From: Corallococcus silvisoli
GTDB taxonomy: Bacteria; Myxococcota; Myxococcia; Myxococcales; Myxococcaceae
NCBI RefSeq assembly: GCF_009909145.1
Contig: NZ_JAAAPJ010000010.1
Span: forward strand, 248,001 to 312,000
Reading direction: 5' to 3'
Length of the DNA: 64,000 bases
The position numbers and the translations under genes are program-made. Each line of letters opens with the position of its first letter. Position 1 is the first letter of the stretch. The notes below the pieces were generated by a model. That model saw only the letters and a program-made list of their open reading frames with translations. It was not told the DNA's origin and searched no databases. This document shows, in pieces, positions 19,207-27,676 of this stretch.

Positions 19207-19437
19207 GGTGGCAGCGCTCGAATCTAGGGAGGCTCATCCCTCCGACCAGGGTTGCCCCTCCCAGCGGAGGGGAAGCGTCCGCTGTCCAACCGATGATCCG
19301 CGCCTCCAGTGCCGAGGAATGCCCACGCCCTGACACTGGGGTGGGACCGGGTGACAGTTCCACGGGGGCCTGTCCGCGCGCTTCACACTCGGGGAGCGGG
19401 TTTCTCCCGCGAGGTGCGAGGTGGAGTGGGCGACTGG
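19207..19437. promoter_or_regulatory. Leader region of the PgsC-led gene block
   Basis: A 231-base gap between the hydrolase-like lipoprotein gene and the PgsC-like gene, both on the minus strand. A small inverted repeat lies at 19396-19410 (GCGGG-TTTCT-CCCGC) without a following T tract. A TAGATT hexamer occurs on the minus strand around 19220, but without a convincing -35 box. The gap is long enough for a promoter serving the seven-gene block, although none stands out. Confidence 0.25.
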
Positions 19438-20673
19438 CTACGGGCAGTCCTGCGCGGCCACGGCCTGGCACCCCAGGCCGGAGCCGGTGAGCGAGCACGG
19501 CACGGTGTCCGCGAGCGCCTGGAGCACTGCCTTCGATGACGCGCCAGTGCCACGCAGCGTGGAGGACTGCTCCAGATGGAGGAAGCGGTCCGTGGCGGCG
19601 GTGGCCTCGGTGAAGCATGCATCGGCGGCGCCGTTGTCGATACGGCCCTGCACGTTGCCGGTGCCACACAGGGGCCGGTGCTTGCCCGCGTCCTCCGCCG
19701 CGTTGCAGGAGAAGGCCTTCTTCGTCCCCGTCAGGTGGGTGTTGAGCGCGTCGCGCAGGCGGTTGGAGAGGGCGCCCGCGCGCTCCATGCCGGTGCCGTC
19801 GCTCACCACGGCCGCCTCGGCACCATCCCCGGAGTCCATGCCATGGAGGCTGACCGCGACCGCGTCCGGGTAGGTGTCACGCAGCGCGCGGTGGGCGGCG
19901 GTGAAGAAGGTGTTGCCGTAGTGCGCGGCATCGGAGAGCCGCAGGCCCTTCGTGCCGCACACGCGGGTGGTGCCGCTGCATGGGCTGGGGGTGGTGACGG
20001 CGCACCGGTTGCTGCCGGTGATCAGCAACGCGCGCGCGCCCAACGTCACCAGCTGCGTGGCCGTCTGGCGCAGCGTGCCCTCGTCGGAGTCCGCGTGCGG
20101 CGCCTCCAGCCAGAGGTCGCGAGCGGGGAACAGGTTGACGATGAAGGTGCCACCGCCTCGAGACGACAGCCCCTGCTCCCGCACCACCAGCCACGCGCCT
20201 CCGTTGTCGCCGTGGAACGTGGACACGCCATAGCCCAGCCCCTCCAGGTCCCGCACCACCTGCGGCGTGGGGCCTTCGGTGAGCAGCGCGCGGAAGGTGC
20301 CCTCGAACGCGGTCAGCTCCGTGCCGCCCGGCTCCTTGAATCCGCCGCTCAGCGCCGTCGCGATGGGCGTCGTCAAAAGCCACGTGGCCAGGTTGCCCCG
20401 CAGGCTGGCCAGCGTGCCGAGCGGCGTGCACACGCTCGTGGAGGGGGCGGGCGAGGTGACGACTGGTGTCTCGGTGGCTGGCGCCTCCACCGGGTCACCG
20501 GGCGACGGGCTCACCTCTTGGGAGGGGGCTGTCGGCGAATCGGCGGCGCTCCCGGGGGAAGCGGAGGTGGGAGACTCCGCCAGGGCGCCGTTGGGGGCGC
20601 CGACGACATTGCCGCAAGCGACTGCGAGGAGCAGGAGGCAGGGAAGGGCTGCGCGCAGAGGGGGCAGGGACAT
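19438..20673 (-). CDS. Hydrolase-like lipoprotein, paralogue of the 12312-13397 protein
   Basis: A 411-residue protein with a lipoprotein signal peptide (LLLLAVAC, Cys20) and a Pro/Ser/Thr-rich linker to about residue 80. The domain then shows APHADSDEGT (His193, Asp197, Glu198), VSLHGMDSGDG (His277) and RFLHLEQSSTLR (Glu368). These are the motif set of PghP/N-formylglutamate-amidohydrolase-like zinc enzymes. It has extra cysteines (224, 232, 239, 323, 336, 353) suggesting disulfides, which fits an exported protein. It lies 231 bases upstream of, and in the same direction as, the PgsC/CapB block and shares its domain with two other proteins there, so I count it as part of that system. The substrate is inferred. 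Confidence 0.65.
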   Translation of the reverse strand: MSLPPLRAALPCLLLLAVACGNVVGAPNGALAESPTSASPGSAADSPTAPSQEVSPSPGDPVEAPATETPVVTSPAPSTSVCTPLGTLASLRGNLATWLLTTPIATALSGGFKEPGGTELTAFEGTFRALLTEGPTPQVVRDLEGLGYGVSTFHGDNGGAWLVVREQGLSSRGGGTFIVNLFPARDLWLEAPHADSDEGTLRQTATQLVTLGARALLITGSNRCAVTTPSPCSGTTRVCGTKGLRLSDAAHYGNTFFTAAHRALRDTYPDAVAVSLHGMDSGDGAEAAVVSDGTGMERAGALSNRLRDALNTHLTGTKKAFSCNAAEDAGKHRPLCGTGNVQGRIDNGAADACFTEATAATDRFLHLEQSSTLRGTGASSKAVLQALADTVPCSLTGSGLGCQAVAAQDCP

Positions 20674-20780
20674 GACCCACTCCCGAACAGCACGCCCTGT
20701 GCACGCATTCGCCCTTCGTCAATCCGGGATGTCAGCCCATCAGGCGCCCGCATGTCCGCACGCCCTCGGCACAACCGCTC

Positions 20781-22532
20781 TCAGGGCAGCGTCTGGAGCA
20801 GCCCCTGTGCGTTGGGTGCACCCCAGCCGGTGGGGATGTCCCAGCCCGGTCCCGCTTCGTGCTGACGGTCGGTGATGCCCACGGTGATGTCGCGGAAGGA
20901 GCCCTGCACGTGAGGCAGCGTGTACAGCTGCGAGTTGAGCCAGCCCACCGGCGGCTTCGCCCCTTCCGAACGCGCCCCGTTCACCACGGCGATGAGGCCC
21001 GCGAAGACGGGCGACGCGAACGAGGTGCCGGTGTTGGGCGAGGTGACGCCCAGCCACGTGTACCAGTAGCCGGTGTCCGCGTTGAGCGCGACGTCCACCA
21101 CCGCGCGCTTCGCGGGCAGCGGGACGATGCCCTTCTGCCACTCTGGCGTGGTGAAGGAGCGGCTGATGCCGGAGCCGGAGTAGTACCAGGCGGTCTCGCC
21201 CGTCACCGCCAGGCCGTTCATCTTCAGCCGCGTGCCGCCCACGGCCGTGACGTAGGGACTGGAGCCCGGCGTGTCCACGCCCGCGGAGTCGCCGCTCGCC
21301 GCGGTGACGGTGATGCCCAGCGCGGCGGCCATCATCCCGGAGGCGCTGTACTGCTCATGCACCGCGCGCGGCTCGGAGTCCTCGCGGTGGGCGAAGGACG
21401 TGGTGATGACGGACACCTCGCCCCGGCCAATGGCCTCGTTGAAGGTGTAGAGCATGGACGTGTTGCGCGCGTCCGGGCCCATGTAGACGACCACCTCCGC
21501 CTTCGGCGCCATCGCCGCGGCCCACTCCACGTCGAGCGTGCCCTCGCGGTAGCGCGTGACGGGCGGCTCCATCGTCTGGATGACCCGGGGGTCCTCGCGC
21601 TCGATGTCGAACATCTTCCAGAACGCGCGCACGTCCTTCCACCGGAAGCTGGCGCCAATCACCACGCCCAGCTTCGTGCCCTGGCCCAGGTGTCCCTGGG
21701 CGTAGAGCGAGTCCACGCCATACGCGCTGGCGATCTGCCGTGGCGTGAGGCCCCGGTCGATGGGGTGGGGCTTCTCCGTGGAGGGCTGGCCGAACTCGCC
21801 GGGCAGCCTCCCTGTCTCCGCCGGCAGGTCCAGCGCGACGATGGCGTGCACCCGCTGCTGCACGAACGTGGGCGCCTTGAGGCTCTCGGTGAGGCCATAG
21901 ACGTCGTGCGGCTCATTGCCACCCTGCGGCGACTTGCGCTCCAGGACGCGCAGCTTCACGCCGAACGCGTGATTGAACTGCCCCACCGTCCCCACGAACT
22001 GCACCAGCAGCCGGTTGGTGGCGACGAAGGGCACCTGGAGGCCTTCGGACTTCAGCCAGTCGGTGACGACGGCGACGTCCTTCTCGAGCGGTGCGTGCCT
22101 CGCCATCCACTCCTGGGCCGTCATGTACTGGCGGAAGTGGGATCCGCCCGGCTTGTAGATGTCCGCGATGCGCTGCTCGAGCGCGGCCTCGTCGCGGATG
22201 GGGAAGGACACCAGTCCTCGGAGGAGGTCCGTCTCCGGGGCCTCGCCCTTGTCGGTGTAGACGCCCGGCAGGGGCCCGGGGACGCCGTCCGTGGTCGGGA
22301 TGGGCGTGGGGTCCAGCACCTCCTCCTCCGGGTCCGGCGGCGGGTCCACTCCCTCGGGCAGCGGCGGCGGTGGCCGCGAGTTCTCGGCGTCGGGAAGGGT
22401 GGGGGAGGTGGCCACGGGAGTGGGGCCCGGAGGCCGGGCCTCGCCGACCGACGTCAGGCGGTCCGTGTCCCGGCAACCGCCCATCCCGCCGGTCAGCAGA
22501 AGCATCCCCGTCAGGATGTATCCGCGCTTCAT
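20781..22532 (-). CDS. S53-family serine-carboxyl peptidase (sedolisin/kumamolisin-like) lipoprotein
   Basis: A 583-residue secreted protease. Residues 1-20 form a signal sequence ending in a cysteine (LTGGMGGC, Cys20), so it is probably a lipoprotein, followed by a Pro/Glu-rich linker to about 90. Residues about 95-240 match the pro-kumamolisin propeptide. The catalytic domain shows Glu330 and Asp334 in REGTLDVEW, Asp415 in TAASGDSAG as oxyanion residue, and nucleophile Ser504 in GTSFASP. This is the full sedolisin set, so it should be active, probably at low pH. The frame extends to 22718, but the start at 22532 was chosen because it gives the signal peptide. It is divergent from the gene at 22700. 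Confidence 0.85.
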   Translation of the reverse strand: MKRGYILTGMLLLTGGMGGCRDTDRLTSVGEARPPGPTPVATSPTLPDAENSRPPPPLPEGVDPPPDPEEEVLDPTPIPTTDGVPGPLPGVYTDKGEAPETDLLRGLVSFPIRDEAALEQRIADIYKPGGSHFRQYMTAQEWMARHAPLEKDVAVVTDWLKSEGLQVPFVATNRLLVQFVGTVGQFNHAFGVKLRVLERKSPQGGNEPHDVYGLTESLKAPTFVQQRVHAIVALDLPAETGRLPGEFGQPSTEKPHPIDRGLTPRQIASAYGVDSLYAQGHLGQGTKLGVVIGASFRWKDVRAFWKMFDIEREDPRVIQTMEPPVTRYREGTLDVEWAAAMAPKAEVVVYMGPDARNTSMLYTFNEAIGRGEVSVITTSFAHREDSEPRAVHEQYSASGMMAAALGITVTAASGDSAGVDTPGSSPYVTAVGGTRLKMNGLAVTGETAWYYSGSGISRSFTTPEWQKGIVPLPAKRAVVDVALNADTGYWYTWLGVTSPNTGTSFASPVFAGLIAVVNGARSEGAKPPVGWLNSQLYTLPHVQGSFRDITVGITDRQHEAGPGWDIPTGWGAPNAQGLLQTLP

Positions 22533-22573
22533 GGCTCCCCCAGCCCGCGCTGACCCGCCTCGGGTCCGCGGCA

Positions 22574-22595
22574 CCCCAGCGGTTCTCCGCTGGGG
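22574..22595. repeat. Perfect 9-bp hairpin in the leader of the S53 peptidase gene
   Basis: CCCCAGCGG and CCGCTGGGG are separated by TTCT, giving a perfect nine-pair stem about 40 bases upstream of the peptidase start on the minus strand. A second dyad, TTGCC-CTGCGA-GGCAA, lies at 22630-22645 in the same divergent intergenic region. Neither has a T tract. They could be operators or a leader structure. Only the symmetry is observed. Confidence 0.5.
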
Positions 22596-22699
22596 CGTCG
22601 CCCCTTGTGTGCTGCCAAGGTGGGTGCGATTGCCCTGCGAGGCAACTGTCGTGGACAGGTAAAACGCGGCTACAGTGGTGGCACTTCTTTGCCCATCCC

Positions 22700-23449
22700 A
22701 TGCGGCTGCTGACAGCACTCCTGCTCCCCCTCCTCCTGCTGCCGTGCGCTGCGCTGGCGCAGGGGGACACGCGCATCACCTTCCTGGGCCGTCAGTTGGA
22801 GAAGGGAAGGGATCCGCGTGCGCGCTCACAAGCCGCGCTCGTGTTGGGTGCCACCGAGGATCCAGAAGCGGTGACGCCGTTGTGCGGCGGCCTCAAGGAC
22901 CCCAGCGAGCTGGTGCGCGCCGCGGTGGCCAAGGGCCTGGGCGCGCTCCTGGAGCCGAGCGGACTGGACTGCCTCCAGGCGTTCCAGGGGGAGACGGACG
23001 CCACGGTGCAGGCGGCGGTGGCGGAGTCCATCAAGGCCATCAAGGCGTACCAGTCCCGCCGGCCGCGCTTCTACCTGGCGCTGGACGCGTTGAAGGACAA
23101 GACGGGCAATGTGCCGCCGGAGCTGGTGAAGGTGACAGAGGCGCGGCTGCGCTCGAAGCTGGTGCGCCGGGGCGCGTTGATGGCCCCGGAGAAGGAGTCG
23201 AAGGCGGCGGCCAAGGGCGCGCTGAAGAAGCTGGGCCTGCACGGCTACCGCATCACCGCGGAGATCCAGGCCACGGACAGCGGAGGACTTCGTCTGGCCA
23301 TCCTGTGCATGACGTACCCGGAGCAGTCCCTGATGGGGCAGGTGGAAGTGAACGCCGCGGGGGCTCCGCCCGCGGACCTGTTGAAGGCCCTGATTCCCCG
23401 AGCCATTGAAGAAGCCGCCGCGACCTTCGACTGGAAGAGCGAGACATGA
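22700..23449 (+). CDS. Exported HEAT-repeat protein
   Basis: A 249-residue protein with a signal peptide (residues 1-21, LLTALLLPLLLLPCAALAQG). Residues about 30-120 read as HEAT repeats: RARSQAALVLGATEDPEAV and SELVRAAVAKGLGALLEP, with a third unit after them. The C-terminal half (about 160-249) is an unrecognised alpha/beta region containing YRITAEIQATDSGGLRLAI. The start at 22700 was chosen over an upstream extension because it gives the signal peptide. The stop overlaps the next gene by four bases (ATGA), so the two are probably translated together. Function unknown; HEAT repeats usually bind protein partners. Confidence 0.7.
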   Translation: MRLLTALLLPLLLLPCAALAQGDTRITFLGRQLEKGRDPRARSQAALVLGATEDPEAVTPLCGGLKDPSELVRAAVAKGLGALLEPSGLDCLQAFQGETDATVQAAVAESIKAIKAYQSRRPRFYLALDALKDKTGNVPPELVKVTEARLRSKLVRRGALMAPEKESKAAAKGALKKLGLHGYRITAEIQATDSGGLRLAILCMTYPEQSLMGQVEVNAAGAPPADLLKALIPRAIEEAAATFDWKSET

Positions 23450-24180
23450 CGACGACCACGGCCCCGGCCCCGACGAAGCGCCGCTGGCGCAACTTCCTCC
23501 TCGACGCGCCCTTCCAGCTCAAGCTCACCTCGTACATCGTCGGCGTGTCCCTGGTGCTGGCGGCGCTGCTGGGCATCTTCCTGGTGCGCGCGGCGAACTC
23601 GCTGATGCACGAGACGGCGACGGCGGTGGATGCCCGCTCGCGCGCGGCGGAGGTGAGCCGCGAGCTGTCTGGAGCCACGCTCTCCAACGAGCTGATGGCC
23701 CACATGAACGACCCGGCGTTCGAGAAGCAGTTCCGCGAGCAGGCGCAGGCGATTGACGCCAGCTACGAGGAAGAGCGCATGGCCATCGTCGCGCAGCGCG
23801 CGGAGCTGGAGCGCCATCAGCAGCTGACGTGGTGGGTGCTCGGCGGGTGCATGCTGACGTTCATCGTGGTGGTGGCGCTGTCGACCATCGTGGTGACGCA
23901 CCGGATGGCGGGGCCGCTGTTCCGCATCAAGCGCATGGTGCGGGAGGTGGCGGAGGGCCGCCTGCGACCGCCGCAGCACGGCCTGCGCGAAGGCGACGAG
24001 CTCCAGGACGTCTTCGAGGCCGCGCGCGACATGACCCAGCGGCTGCGCAACCAGCAGGAAGAGGACGCGCGCGTGCTGGCGGAGGCGCTGGCGGAGGCGC
24101 GGCGGAGCGGCGCCAGCGGTGCGTGGGTGGATGAGCTGAGCGCCCTGGAAGCGCGCTACCGCGAGCGGCTGGCGCGGTAG
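23446..24180 (+). CDS. Two-TM HAMP-domain membrane protein without output domain
   Basis: A 244-residue protein. The first membrane helix (about 28-48, TSYIVGVSLVLAALLGIFLV) and the second (about 125-150, TWWVLGGCMLTFIVVVALST) flank a periplasmic helical segment. A HAMP-like region follows (THRMAGPLFRIKRMVREVAE), then a short coiled coil. No methyl-accepting, kinase or cyclase domain follows, so the protein stops where a receptor's output would begin. It is translationally coupled to the exported HEAT protein. It may pass a periplasmic signal to an unlinked partner, or modulate another receptor by coiled-coil contact. Confidence 0.7.
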   Translation: MTTTTAPAPTKRRWRNFLLDAPFQLKLTSYIVGVSLVLAALLGIFLVRAANSLMHETATAVDARSRAAEVSRELSGATLSNELMAHMNDPAFEKQFREQAQAIDASYEEERMAIVAQRAELERHQQLTWWVLGGCMLTFIVVVALSTIVVTHRMAGPLFRIKRMVREVAEGRLRPPQHGLREGDELQDVFEAARDMTQRLRNQQEEDARVLAEALAEARRSGASGAWVDELSALEARYRERLAR

Positions 24181-24208
24181 GGCAGGGCCGGGCGCCTCGC
24201 GAGGCGCG

Positions 24209-27139
24209 TCACACCCGCGCGGTGTCCGCGGCCAGCCCCATCTGCATCAGCTCCGCGTGCAGCATCAGCCGCGCCTGGGCCCAGGGCAGCGCGACGACGC
24301 GGTAGCCCGCGAGCGCCTGGAGCAGCAGGGGCCGGTAGCTGGCGTGTCCGGGGTCCGCGACCACGACGATGCCCCGGTCCGTGGTGGAGCGGATCAACCG
24401 ACCGACGCCCTGACGCAAGAGCAGCAGCGCGCGCGGCAGCCGGTAGTGCAGGAAGCCCAGGTATTCGTTGCCGCCCTTCGCCAGGGGCTCCTCGCGCGCG
24501 GCCACCAGCGGCCGGGATGCCGGCTCCAGCGGTAGCTTGTCGATGAAGACACACCCCACGCCGCGGCCGGGGATGTCCACGCCCTGCCAGAAGCTCTTGG
24601 TGCCCAGCAGCACCGTCCCCGTGTCGCGCTCCTGCCGCGCCGCCAGGGAGCGGCCGTGCCCGCGCGACTGGCGCAGCACTTCAATCCCGTGCGGCTCCAG
24701 CCGCGCCTGGACCTCGCGCGCCACGCGCTCCAGCCTGCGCGTGGAGGCGAAGAGGCCCAGCACCCGCCCGCCCATCACCTGCGCCAGCCCGGAGATGCGC
24801 CCGGAGGCCCAGTCGATGAAGGGCTCCTCGTGCGCGCGAGGCGCGTCCGTCACGAGCACCACCAGCGCCTGCTGTCCCAGGTGGAACGGCGAGGGCGCGC
24901 GCAAGAGCGGCGGCTTCAACCCCAGCCGCTTCAGGACGAAGGGAACGCTGTCGCCCGTGCCCAGCGTGGCGGACGCCATCACCAGCGCGCGCTTGTTCGC
25001 GGCGAAGTCGCGCGACACGGACTCGGACACGTCCACCGGCTGCGCGCCCACGCTCCAGCGCCCCTTGCGAGGCTCCGCGCGCGCCGCGTAACAGCGCTTC
25101 ACGTCCGGGTCTCCGGCCAGCTCGCCCGCGAGCACCGACAGCTCCCCCAGCTCCGTCGTCGCCCCGGCCAGCTCCCGCTCGAGCGAAGGCTGCTTCACGG
25201 CCAGCTCCGGCAGCGCCGCCAGCACGCGTACCGCCAAAAGCGTGTGCACCCGCTGCAGCGCCGTCCGCACCTCCACCAGCCCCTCGCGCACCGGCGCCCA
25301 GGCGGGCAGGGCGCGCACCGCGTCCGTCACCCGCAGCTCTGGCGCGTAGGCGGCCTCGTCCGCGTCCTCGCCGGGCATCGCCGCCGCGGGCTCGCAGAGC
25401 GCCGTCACCTGTTCGCCCAGCGCCCGCGCCTCCTGGAGCAGCGTGCGCAGGGCCTCGTCCACCTCCCCCATCAGCGAGCGGGACTCGTCCCGGCGCGTGG
25501 CCGCCAGCGCGCGGCGCAGCTCCGCGAAGAGGCCCCGGCGTCCGTCGCGCCCATGCAGCCGCTCCGTGAGGCGCAGGAAGGCCAGGTCCGACAGCTCCAC
25601 CGTGAGCGCGGTGGTGGCCACGTCCTCCAGCTCGTGGGCCTCGTCCAGCACCAGGTGGTCCAGGCGCGGGTAGCGCGCGGGCCACGCGAACGCGAGCGAC
25701 TGGTTGATGACCAGCACGTCCGCGTCGCGCGCGTGCGCCACCGCCGAGTGGTAGAAGCACTTGTGGTGATGCGGGCAGCGCTCACCCAGCGTCGTCGCAG
25801 CCTCGGAGCGCACCGCCGGCACCAGCCCGTGCATCCCCGGGAAGCGCTCGCGGAACCAGTGGCTCAGCCGGTCCAGGTCTCCATCCGGGCTGCGGCGCAG
25901 GTACGCGCGCACGTAGGCGCGGGGCGCGCGAGCGGCGTGCGGCATCCCCGGCTCCACGCGCGTGGCCTCCAGCGCGCGGCGGCGGCACAGGTAGTTCGTC
26001 TGCCCCTTGAGCAGCGCGTAGCCGAACGCACCCCCCGTGGCCTGATGCAGCCGGGGCAGGTCCTTCTCCAGCAACTGGTCCTGGAGCGTCTTCGTGTGCG
26101 GCGCCACGCCCACCTTCAGCCCGTTGCGCGCGGCGAACAGCGCGGCGGGCGTGAGGTACGCCAGCGACTTGCCCGTGCCCGTGCCGGCCTCCACCGCCAC
26201 CTGCCCGCCGTCCGACAGCGTGCGCGCCACCGCGTGCGCCATCTCCAGCTGCGCGGGCCGGGACAGGAAGCCGCCCCCACGCTCCAGCGCGCCGCCGGGC
26301 CCCAGCACCTGAGACACCTCCTCCGGGCGCACGGGCAGCGGCGTCGCGTCCGGCTCTGGCTCCGGGGGAGGCCTGCCGCCATTCGCCCTCCGTCGCTCCG
26401 GCCGCGCGCGCAGGAAGCCGCCCGTCGCCTCCAGCCCCAAGGGCACCGGCGTCGCGCGGCACGCCTCCCACAGCCGGGACAGCAGCTCCAGCAGGGGGCG
26501 CTCCTCCGCGTCCGTCGCCAGGTCGCGAGCCTCTTCCGGGGACAGCGCATCCAGCAGCGGCGCGGGCCCCAGCGCGGCGCGGGCCCGTGGATCCATCGTG
26601 GCGAGCAGGTCCGCCACGTCCTCCGCGCGGCCGTCGCGCACGCAACCGTCCAGCGCGTGCACCAGCACCGCGTGCACCGCCACGCAGTCATGGAGCGCGC
26701 GGTGCGGCTGCTGCGAGCCCAGCTTCGCCCACCGCATCAGCGACTCCAGCGAGTGGCTGGGCAGCTCCGGGTGCAGGTAGTGCATGAGCTCGCACGAGTC
26801 GAGCACCGGCGCTCCGCCCAGCACATCCGGCAGGAAGCCCTTCTCGAACGGGGCGTTGTGCGCCACCACCGTCCACCCCTTCAGCCGCTCCCGCAGCTCC
26901 ACGCGCTCGGCGTCGAAGCGGGGCTGACCGGAGAGCTGCGCGTCCGACAGGCCCGTCAGGCGGCGGATGGTGAGGTTCAGCGGGCGCGACGCCGAGTACA
27001 GACGGCTGAAGCGGTCCACCTCGCGGCCGTGCTCGAAGAAGAGGCAGCCGACCTCGATGACCTCGTCCACGCGGGGGTCCAGCCCCGTCGTCTCGAGGTC
27101 CAGGAAGACATGCCGGGTGAAGAGCTCCGAGCTGCCCAT
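24209..27139 (-). CDS. dinG: DnaQ-like exonuclease fused to DinG/XPD-family helicase
   Basis: A 976-residue protein. Residues 10-165 are a DEDDh 3'-5' exonuclease domain: LDLETTGLD (Asp14, Glu16), VVAHNAPFEKGFL and HRALHDC (His147, Asp151). In the middle motif the usual aspartate (NAxFD) is glutamate. The helicase part has Walker A EAGTGTGKS (317-325), DEAH at 499-502 and a late SFWQGVDIPG motif. Cysteines at 385, 455 and 461 match three of the four iron-sulfur ligands of DinG/XPD; I do not see the fourth. Family members unwind 5'-tailed DNA, D-loops and R-loops. It faces the HAMP gene convergently and probably stands alone. Confidence 0.85.
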   Translation of the reverse strand: MGSSELFTRHVFLDLETTGLDPRVDEVIEVGCLFFEHGREVDRFSRLYSASRPLNLTIRRLTGLSDAQLSGQPRFDAERVELRERLKGWTVVAHNAPFEKGFLPDVLGGAPVLDSCELMHYLHPELPSHSLESLMRWAKLGSQQPHRALHDCVAVHAVLVHALDGCVRDGRAEDVADLLATMDPRARAALGPAPLLDALSPEEARDLATDAEERPLLELLSRLWEACRATPVPLGLEATGGFLRARPERRRANGGRPPPEPEPDATPLPVRPEEVSQVLGPGGALERGGGFLSRPAQLEMAHAVARTLSDGGQVAVEAGTGTGKSLAYLTPAALFAARNGLKVGVAPHTKTLQDQLLEKDLPRLHQATGGAFGYALLKGQTNYLCRRRALEATRVEPGMPHAARAPRAYVRAYLRRSPDGDLDRLSHWFRERFPGMHGLVPAVRSEAATTLGERCPHHHKCFYHSAVAHARDADVLVINQSLAFAWPARYPRLDHLVLDEAHELEDVATTALTVELSDLAFLRLTERLHGRDGRRGLFAELRRALAATRRDESRSLMGEVDEALRTLLQEARALGEQVTALCEPAAAMPGEDADEAAYAPELRVTDAVRALPAWAPVREGLVEVRTALQRVHTLLAVRVLAALPELAVKQPSLERELAGATTELGELSVLAGELAGDPDVKRCYAARAEPRKGRWSVGAQPVDVSESVSRDFAANKRALVMASATLGTGDSVPFVLKRLGLKPPLLRAPSPFHLGQQALVVLVTDAPRAHEEPFIDWASGRISGLAQVMGGRVLGLFASTRRLERVAREVQARLEPHGIEVLRQSRGHGRSLAARQERDTGTVLLGTKSFWQGVDIPGRGVGCVFIDKLPLEPASRPLVAAREEPLAKGGNEYLGFLHYRLPRALLLLRQGVGRLIRSTTDRGIVVVADPGHASYRPLLLQALAGYRVVALPWAQARLMLHAELMQMGLAADTARV

Positions 27140-27196
27140 GCAGGGCGGCCAGCCTACCCGCCCAGAGGCACATCGCCAGTTAACGGAGCGGGCGCG

Positions 27197-27640
27197 CTAC
27201 TCCACGTAGAAGGCGCCCGCGGTCCGCTGCTCCATCGCGCACCCGTACCGGAGCATCCCTGCCTGACGGGGCGTGAAGGTGATCTCCACCAGCTTGCCGA
27301 GCGGCAGCTTCTCGTGGATGCCGTAATCCTCCAGCACCAGCTCGGTGGCGCACGTCTGGTCCGTCTTGCGCGTCACCAGCAGCGTCACCGGCTCACCCTG
27401 GCGCAGCAGCACCGGTGAGGGCTCGAAGCCCTTCTGCGTGACGGTCAGCTCCACGATGAGCGTGCCGTTCACCTTCGTCCCTGTTTCCTGGATGGCCGTG
27501 TAGTGCGGGCCCCGCCTCGCGTCCGCGGGCGGCGCGGGGGGCGGCTCCTTCGTGCAGGCCTGCTGCGAAACCCCCACGAGGACGCCTGTCACGGCGAACC
27601 TGAGCCAGGGCCTCATGCCACGCGAGGATGATGGGCGCAT
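27197..27640 (-). CDS. Cupredoxin-like exported protein, copy 2 (divergent)
   Basis: A 147-residue protein. A hydrophobic leader is followed by a cysteine (SQQAC), lipoprotein-like although the lipobox is poor. The domain has KGFEPSPVLLRQGEPVTLLV, then TCATELVLEDYGI and LRYGCAMEQRTAG, the layout of cupredoxins whose copper ligands are Cys, Met and His or Glu. The paralogue at 27677-28102 has CAMGKM where this one has CAMEQR, so the second Met of the usual C-x-M-x-x-M pattern is lost. The start at 27640 was chosen because its first residues (MRPSSSRGMRPWL) align with the paralogue's (MRPFFSRIIKPWL). It lies 36 bases downstream of that gene. Confidence 0.7.
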   Translation of the reverse strand: MRPSSSRGMRPWLRFAVTGVLVGVSQQACTKEPPPAPPADARRGPHYTAIQETGTKVNGTLIVELTVTQKGFEPSPVLLRQGEPVTLLVTRKTDQTCATELVLEDYGIHEKLPLGKLVEITFTPRQAGMLRYGCAMEQRTAGAFYVE

Positions 27641-27676
27641 GGCCGTGCAGGTTATCAGGGGCGGCGCGCGAAGCGC

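Noticed and set aside
24656..27418. Plus-strand open frame of 920 codons opposite the helicase gene
   Set aside because: Arg/His/Gln/Leu-rich without domains, while the minus strand encodes a complete exonuclease-helicase.
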